From assembly GCA_018657765.1 (NCBI GenBank), contig JABHWM010000018.1, positions 124,001-188,000 of the forward strand: a DNA stretch of 64,000 nt, in the 5' to 3' direction. Under the pieces are notes generated by a model, which was not told where the DNA came from, made no database searches, and was given only the letters and a program-made list of their open reading frames with translations. Position 1 is the first letter of the stretch, and every line of letters begins with the position of its first letter. This DNA comes from Minisyncoccota bacterium (GTDB lineage Bacteria > Patescibacteriota > Microgenomatia > UBA1400 > PJMF01). The translations under genes were made by a program, and so were the position numbers. Shown in pieces: positions 60,901 through 64,000 of this stretch.

Positions 60901-63900
60901 AAAGCTGTATCTTGAGTAAGTTTTGTATAAACTGCATTTGCAACTTTGAAGTTAGGATCTTTGAAATTATTAGCACTATTTCTAATAAACTGAATATTAG
61001 AAGGGTTAGCTACTATAAACTTTGCATTTTGCAAGGTTTCTACATACCCTTCTTCAGATAACCTAGTTGAATCAAGAATAACGACTTCATCTTCCCCAAC
61101 CCCATAAGCTTTCATCATCGATTGTTGAATATCTACTTCTTGACCATCCTTAGCAATATATGATCCTGTCTTATAACCCAATATCTCAACTTGTGCTTTA
61201 AGTAAAACAGAACCTACAAAAGTTTTTCCTCCAGCAGTTGTAAGTTCTATAGCTACTTTTTCACCCTCAAAAATCTTCAAAAAAGTATCCATCTGATTAC
61301 TTCTAGTATTAAAAAAATCAATTCCTTCTGATACTCCAGTTCTGAACTCCGCATCACGAATAATTGTTTCCAATCTAACAGCAAGTAATGGATCACCTAC
61401 ATCTATTTTTACTTCTCTGGTAGCCAGAGTATCGGTAATACTATCTAACTTACCTTTGGCCAAAGCAGAATCAACAGAGTTAAAAAGGTCTATATTTTTT
61501 ATAAATTCTTGATCTGTACTTAGTTTCTGATAGTCTTCAAGTTTTGGAGATTCTCCCAAAATACTTTTACTCAGCTCTGTCATTTTTTCGTTATAAAGAT
61601 CTCTTTGTACCAACAAATCTTCTGCTACTGTTGTTTTCACAATTTGATCTTTAATAACAGTTATCTCTTTTATCAAATCTATCTGAGGATCACTCAAGCC
61701 AGATTTGCTCTGGTTTTCAGTAAGTTTTATAATCTCTTCAACTCGGACCACCTGTAAAACATCTTTAAGATCACCATTCTCCTGTGCCTGGGATAATTTT
61801 TGAACAACACTATCTGCTAATACTGATTTGGAAAGTTGAAATTCTAGATCTGTAGCATCACTGGAAAAAATCTTCAGAGTTTTTTTAATAGAGCTTATCT
61901 CTCCAAGAATTTCTGATCTCCTGAAATCTTGATCAACATCCAAACCACTATCTCTTTCTATTTTATTCAAATCAACTAACTCTTGATCTAACCTACTAAT
62001 CTCTGTATTTGATTTTCTTATTTCATCTTGACTCTTAGTGAGCTGATCATAGGCATTTTTTGTATCAGTCAATTTACTCTTAACAGTCTTTGTTTTTCTA
62101 TTTCTAATACTACTAGCTATATTTGTTTTACTATTCTCAACAAATCCAGAAAAACTAAAATTCTTTACTCTTTCAACAACTCCACCTACTCCTGCTTTTG
62201 TTATATTTACTGGATCTTTTACAAACTCAGCAATTTTTTCTGTGGTTTTCTTTGGAGGAGGTATATTTTGTTTTTCAGCAGCTGCTGAAACTTGATCCTG
62301 AGCAGCTCTTAGTTCTTCATAAACTTTAAAAGTCTCATTATTTTTTGCAGCAGCAAGTAATAATTTATTACCAGGATCTAATTTTGAAGATTTAAAGTTA
62401 GAATCATTAACTTTTTCTGTCAAATCATCAACTAAAGCTTTTCTTTGAATTGTCAGTTCATCAATCTCAGTTTTTGGAGCATCTAGTGATTTGGTATTAA
62501 TTTGCTGATCTATTTCAGCTATTTTTTCATCTAGCTTTGAAATCTCTATTTGACGATTTGATACATCGTCAGCCTGTTTTACTAACTTTACAAATAGATC
62601 TGGATCACTATTTTTTACTTGATTTGCTCTACTCAATATTTTTCCACGATCAGCCATAGCCTGATTTAATAACTTTGAAGCATCTGCTGCTGCAACAGTA
62701 GTTTTTTTTCTAACCACTTCCGGAATCTCCAAACCAGAATTTACCACCAAAGCTTTCACCACCATATCTTCACGATAAGCTCTGAGATCTGTAATCTCTA
62801 AGTTATCACCAAGAGTTTTATTAGGATTATCTAGTAACTTAGCAAGTTGTTGATCTACCAAAGAAATTTTTTGCACATAATCAGCTCCACTATTTTTATG
62901 AGCAAGATAAGCCTGAGTACTAGAATGTTTAGAAGCCAAATCCTGAGTAAAACTCAGAGCTAAACCAACCCAGGCATCTCCACATGACTTCTCATCTGAA
63001 GGATATGCAGAATTAAAACAAGAATCACTTACATTCTTAGCATCTATAGCTACTCCAACAGGGATATTCATCATATCCAAAACATAATCAGTTTTTGTTA
63101 ATGCCGTATCAAAACCAGAATTAAAACCATTTATCATTCCACCAGCATTTCCAATTACACCAGATCCTGCTGCGAAAGTACTAAATCCACTCATTCCAGT
63201 CTGCCAGCCCAAATCACTATTCAAAGATCTTATTTCACTTTGAGTCATTTGTGATTTGTCATAAGTAACTCCACCGATAATAACAACCCCTGTTGTATTA
63301 AAAGTTTTTAAAGATTTAAATGACTCATAAGTTTGCTGTCCAGAAGTAATAGTATTAAGTCCACTCAATCCAAGTCCACCAATTCTTCCACCAGCACTCA
63401 TTAGACTACTAACTCTGCTAGAGTTTAGAGCTAATTGAGAAGCTCTGCTTACAGCTTGACCAGAAGCCATCGCTGCTTGCCCTGTCTGTGAAAAACCATT
63501 AATTATTCCAGCACCACTAGTAAGTGAAGCTACTGCAGAGCTAGCCAGCATCATGTTGCCCTGCTTCTCTAACATATCTACCTGATCTTCTATTGTTCCC
63601 AAAGCATCTTCATAACTGATTTCTTCTCCTCCTAAAGAATAAGATTCCATTAAATCAAGAGCTGCTAAGTTCTTTCTATTAGTAACATTTTCACTAATCT
63701 CTACTCTATTTAGTTCTAGAGCCTCAGTTTTCATCCCAGCTCCCTGATAAAAAGAGAAAACACTAGAAGATGCCCCAGCAATTACTCCTGCACCAGCTCC
63801 AGCAGCTATAGCAACTGGTAAAACAACAAGCGCTGCTGCAGGAGCAACAACTTTTTCTGCTACTTCCCAATCTAACTCTTTTTTGGACCGGACTATTTCT

Positions 63901-64000
63901 TCATCTGTTTGGAAAGAAATAAACTGATCTATATCAACTTTTTGACCACCGGTTTCTACTACTTTTTCATTATGTCTCTCTGCTAATTTTTCTGTTTTTT
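48948..64000 (-). CDS. Giant multidomain protein, at least 5016 aa, 5' end outside window; SecA/SF2-like, ADP-ribosyltransferase-like and HD-like segments
   Basis: Uninterrupted frame from stop at 48948 to window edge; the track start (63734) is only an internal Met, upstream 88 codons are open: KTEKLAERHNEKVVETGGQKVDIDQFISFQTDEEIVRSKKELDWEVAEKVVAPAAALVVLPVAIAAGAGAG... Confidence 0.93.
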   Translation of the reverse strand, partial: KTEKLAERHNEKVVETGGQKVDIDQFISFQTDEEIVRSKKELDWEVAEKVVAPAAALVVLPVAIAAGAGAGVIAGASSSVFSFYQGAGMKTEALELNRVEISENVTNRKNLAALDLMESYSLGGEEISYEDALGTIEDQVDMLEKQGNMMLASSAVASLTSGAGIINGFSQTGQAAMASGQAVSRASQLALNSSRVSSLMSAGGRIGGLGLSGLNTITSGQQTYESFKSLKTFNTTGVVIIGGVTYDKSQMTQSEIRSLNSDLGWQTGMSGFSTFAAGSGVIGNAGGMINGFNSGFDTALTKTDYVLDMMNIPVGVAIDAKNVSDSCFNSAYPSDEKSCGDAWVGLALSFTQDLASKHSSTQAYLAHKNSGADYVQKISLVDQQLAKLLDNPNKTLGDNLEITDLRAYREDMVVKALVVNSGLEIPEVVRKKTTVAAADASKLLNQAMADRGKILSRANQVKNSDPDLFVKLVKQADDVSNRQIEISKLDEKIAEIDQQINTKSLDAPKTEIDELTIQRKALVDDLTEKVNDSNFKSSKLDPGNKLLLAAAKNNETFKVYEELRAAQDQVSAAAEKQNIPPPKKTTEKIAEFVKDPVNITKAGVGGVVERVKNFSFSGFVENSKTNIASSIRNRKTKTVKSKLTDTKNAYDQLTKSQDEIRKSNTEISRLDQELVDLNKIERDSGLDVDQDFRRSEILGEISSIKKTLKIFSSDATDLEFQLSKSVLADSVVQKLSQAQENGDLKDVLQVVRVEEIIKLTENQSKSGLSDPQIDLIKEITVIKDQIVKTTVAEDLLVQRDLYNEKMTELSKSILGESPKLEDYQKLSTDQEFIKNIDLFNSVDSALAKGKLDSITDTLATREVKIDVGDPLLAVRLETIIRDAEFRTGVSEGIDFFNTRSNQMDTFLKIFEGEKVAIELTTAGGKTFVGSVLLKAQVEILGYKTGSYIAKDGQEVDIQQSMMKAYGVGEDEVVILDSTRLSEEGYVETLQNAKFIVANPSNIQFIRNSANNFKDPNFKVANAVYTKLTQDTALYIDELQINLDPSRQAINPVGENSKDIPEAQKAAAEWVGDALKDTLLDKSSWGLGEHDFLTLKTKNDAEIAKFNEGAQKVIFDGLAQRSQDELNISREAYDAVKNNASELDAASYSPDFLKQELSKLGIDISTDNAIKILDQIDMVNTFAQGLKMKSGTDYHRMVDTVLRDNGGLDRVVTVPASGANANEGQSYNAKLQAAMEYIGSKANNEPAPNFDGLKSSPELSYKSTIADFLGDLKNSSVGAVTGALADGKGVAETSLGLVTYRSTEAVEKILSIAGSSTGERISVDRSFGINRDDDVAGVVALKQQGNLDQSAGLDSDGNLKIVMGFDGAKNPLDFAIEMAKSEAFVDPKSGVASNSKFAVQKADGSYSLVKIDIEGNVIKSEAVTTKEIQDLYKNGETNLVTIIGRGGATGDSIATSKNIPGITVTSDSAPEGLVAQSGARIDRISGEVAEQYALIVSRGVDKIKGIDAEGFLKINQMTQEDFQNFRNNVEKVQLAVEQAKNTVGLDQGVLASSTRVLSDLIRNSKDPKIQEWASARLLEFSSSETTRDLDLNGGDQETLLARQKKIAGQVAAWEKLFTHKDNAAILKKIKRSNSDLYKEMLGNSAVDSQKLSYADSESTSKEAVMTARNLSEFVERHNKYVVADSESKYVASSGQKPVAQQIATASQKNSIDGGKAGGAVARVEEEVDYLRGFGLGVANPLTFAGKVWSDRGKFVSSTISLVKNAPGFVNNIRIVQRDEIRTYRGFRQDIEEREQELVELDEKIASLSGDEKRDATERKAKVIAEIESRKKYLDEDAGNMVKVGVFIADIPSKTVKIAKNQFSSLSSKREDGKSILSGLGNISEKIIPGFAKTGVWIADLSKKIPGTDKLKTQWVVIKDEASKKIAERKEASDEEGTNDLLIRIISTTEVGSAKIRAWLLTDPAVIEKREEIITELKIKDGDLVKRIEKAKTIEALDEIVAERRVAYQKLVKKLTSLGIKPKESLAGENGNEEKYQNEIERVSEIERLQRYSGLRFAAMNDETGHFAEQADGSVFRLNEFEHLTFGEYRDAAENEIGELGVVKLAEKKVEEDGLEKSEEDTDAAEVDYLRGFEINSFSIGGFISDNFQLGKNKLGSLLLDKPIPGSAKVIALANNIRANAPDFSSLQTRWVVVRDGATNKIAEGKESTGFKNITAAIEWSKTTSQTVKSLFVEDAEIAKRKRDILIELAIKDAELKNELNKIQTADGLNEFVAGRKKVYQGVVIKLTSLGTKPQKPLAGENGNETRYQNELKRIAEIEQLQKDSLLVFVEMDEETGHFLEQENGAFERVGEYKDLSLGEYIKRAGKRINELEAKKIAEADEAERVTAEEKANSEPTKFNMSNIRDILEVTNISKLQALAKEKNPDITGEVVNNLNKLFDRTVESKKKLFIISTNSSRFIVLANDIEAINQQVDYLRSVAFLEESLDDQCLTGMCIAISGYSSFIGLSDGFASVSTSLSKYDNNHFDPNKSIYEILGIHNVSWKLNKGQIIWSDLTTENYVFSSLEEGVEKSIFDGLVVIEDEQQAQSKDSVMNILYQVPWDMKNVSPESHDSYADRYDVFERQRQDFIQKKEDEGDLAEKQSTQELADAKTAAIGVGGLNAEENESLLNEINSAEDLEAVNSIVTKRKEVDYKNLQLQFSVLGTSVRAINNEADYKNELDRLSQIIIEIEDLQNKSGLDFVEVGDDNKVPTTEGYLYEIARVDDGKVLSKFITEANREIKKLAGKNGLYYQASLVVESLSKIIPTSLALSELNSRLREISILRDSLDENHEWIALREGSSNENPLAVLVSLSKTFGLAVEFHASLVQDAVKLAVAPKGDLESLSIEELEKQIEEKKEELLVEENKIVDVSLTAEEKVYRQLEEDFSKLGIERKITNEADFTESLEELEIIVDQILIKEDSRSEKFFVDGASKKFDEDNVFVGYEFEVLSEAGYFEFLEVIEPDFNKQLSGIGRIQEFTFELEKLIEKRSSLFLPLEHLQSNIESINRIAESLDLNLFADRSLKDRISIISETFSFEEKNYRISLSKVKTLIKELNLRGIKVANTLDGLRKQREILENFSNKEAALEFSNSAKKVDSFEVTRLYDNGGKRVDGDYLLNQSNVRSFLVDSFLDGSLYESGNEDTFIEKISQAHRISNRNDVYQKVGEGSLGVNAGNFRSERGRMKNGRQEQARAVAEIAKKYNDPYASRFKKEQVSYSKVSLEGIPEEYLPEDRYDDDSRAYTFYYPPSQSIPLYMQQINGLGIQISESFKNQDGSYENLVKLIARQYQYGAIICPFSQINNSLFMNLANAQLKMLGLLGISHYNLDLAAQRMQQDEFTEYFLDIVKKHNKNFVFSEKISEEKSNLPVSLNNVSDVEKLSTSLTTGIVKLLEFSRETSRSDYMDVFFKKENSSVIEKFPGLSEKDIFINGNSFKDSGFSNLVVGDLVTIEKKEFPNLITTYLVSNLEGQVVLVDNHIRNTGETYVPAQTISNFFRVEDNITLIIREGHFIGITDNNDPTKIEVNGGKTKTGIPKKLHPSSLVSINRTEGDPVELILEFNDSGKLVLNTASHRDFIKVPVEELNIQDKGVSFSDNGFDLLISQAFSGKEDLKRYSFESTEYYKSSEFVVTGNPVRIREKSSEPIIRVYRGIGVSSKATSDSLKNQYAYAFRDIEDGKVIIRKEMQESADLLYLEPTYENLKNFIKAGKNNIKNGEARKDFDSLMSNILKSIDQGVSIRTALVLSTTSKLGGQYQAETSSAPYISATTDPMQLASYSKGGEILVMDIPLSKIDGITKKSLENGEEVMIQERIKSEYIVAMIKVPNLSNSSDLAFIDQAIRSVEEVTELTPKINDDDLNKKIEQEETFDKQALEEAQSQRELEKKAEIIQKEANLIMERILEDNPIISDKEGIFIQRGIWSSLNFISKMDPVLDDYKVVENHLNQISEFFDRDESPSMTRIYGLVSEYFEIKKNGDSEETPFEISCSSCSKVKDQTISGMNQVDIHLSSFREKLKQVEELTSKASSENNPDEAKQLKAEARRLEQEAENLRKLALAQIDKTRKEVVDEHSMQNKCVQFYLRTRVDVKEAEIRNNAVYISKAFTSLDKTQHIAEKLLAEGKMEIVTKVGFFGFGRESHTIDLEDQDKEDIRNIIDNTDEDSPGLKQLREVLSKLKKQPNSRSFFSNVISNITGQFRIWRESLGTRWRWFSNKSVSTATFTHSLKNINPLTGKAYSTQELADLRSITKDDYKSHMPLSGKGLINTAHAGANSYEDHKQAQNDIFDPTTDVGKSYQAVLAAGIVRPDAIGAEIKMSLLVDDQEVIEVSSVEEIKNQLTLEMDRISHLGLTQEEKQNVIDASYEFAETYSSGFPEANPTDVAQFSVDTARMLVYQVIKDKDVFSGSDHGDLHIIQGDYNNGKKLIDSLKELGIELSDKEKSIWSFATFIHDLGYTTGIAQAKYSFEASKDHPIFSVGFIDANRDYIIERFGEDGFESVREIVLMHSYPNHNFDPFAVNESGIHQELLNQVLSLPDSLGVTAETKAPQFFRYPEVIIELQRIRLYSDIIKKQYPDDSEIVKEKISNYVASRREKLLFLVKTLEPNELRQASFISAIENQFNEITVNMTLGLYTGTLNSVSFIKNEQGKIIPNVEMNVSSVQAILADVFGDKVSIQAFVKAMKDLGVDQQTYSKLADDIRDYKKASSESKKEIVSRLKIVSDNAQFTFDPDASFNSSFDYTELFIALTQQTIRGDLNYLAESILSSENRDKARLFNLTDNFLSSISSRDILSETEYLDLAKLITEINNLSETSSVEEVELLVDKLLQFTSVKELEFLEIDSPTTFVDKESLVKETRFKAVERFVEKTLKVIPSNLTLHELKNVLGKVNRLIEKNSMDDYLLIVNSKKASVVFARLRNLASSLVVTGNSNNDSGSSSPAAEKSEEDFKIGNLGPGSGLRKILMNLPLLLSGGKGGSGEASPSAEEAFTE

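Noticed and set aside
48955-63200. Plus-strand ORFs inside the giant gene
   Set aside because: Antisense shadows of a continuous 15 kb coding frame.
1-64000. CRISPR array or cas genes
   Set aside because: No regularly spaced short direct repeats and no Cas signatures seen in the ORF list.

Overview
AT-rich bacterial chromosome segment, most consistent with a Patescibacteria/CPR-type genome (inferred from gene content: stand-alone PolA 5'-3' exonuclease, FtsB-like protein, a giant protein gene; TGA is used as a stop). The left half is mainly housekeeping: nusA start, a MacAB-like efflux operon, a RelE-type TA pair, hrcA-grpE-dnaK with a CIRCE element, ftsH, trpS, a Xer recombinase, recQ and a GMP reductase-like gene. 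A plus-strand accessory cluster (about 5.98-9.04 kb) has near-consensus promoters, a lipoprotein nucleosidase, a Cys/His-rich membrane protein and a LemA-like protein. From about 31.42 to 46.20 kb I infer a roughly 14.8 kb element inserted by a large serine recombinase into the 3' end of a CAU-anticodon tRNA. It shares an 8-bp core with its other end, and the reconstructed attP is dyad-symmetric. The element carries a type I RM operon with a HEPN-like gene between hsdS and hsdR, which is the position of PrrC in the E. coli prr locus. It also carries a second RNxxVH protein, a rep-like gene and two structured mRNA leaders. The right end is one giant ORF of at least 5016 codons, open to the window edge, with SecA/SF2-like, ADP-ribosyltransferase-like and HD-like segments plus diverged internal repeats. 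All family calls come from reading motifs by eye; no searches were run.
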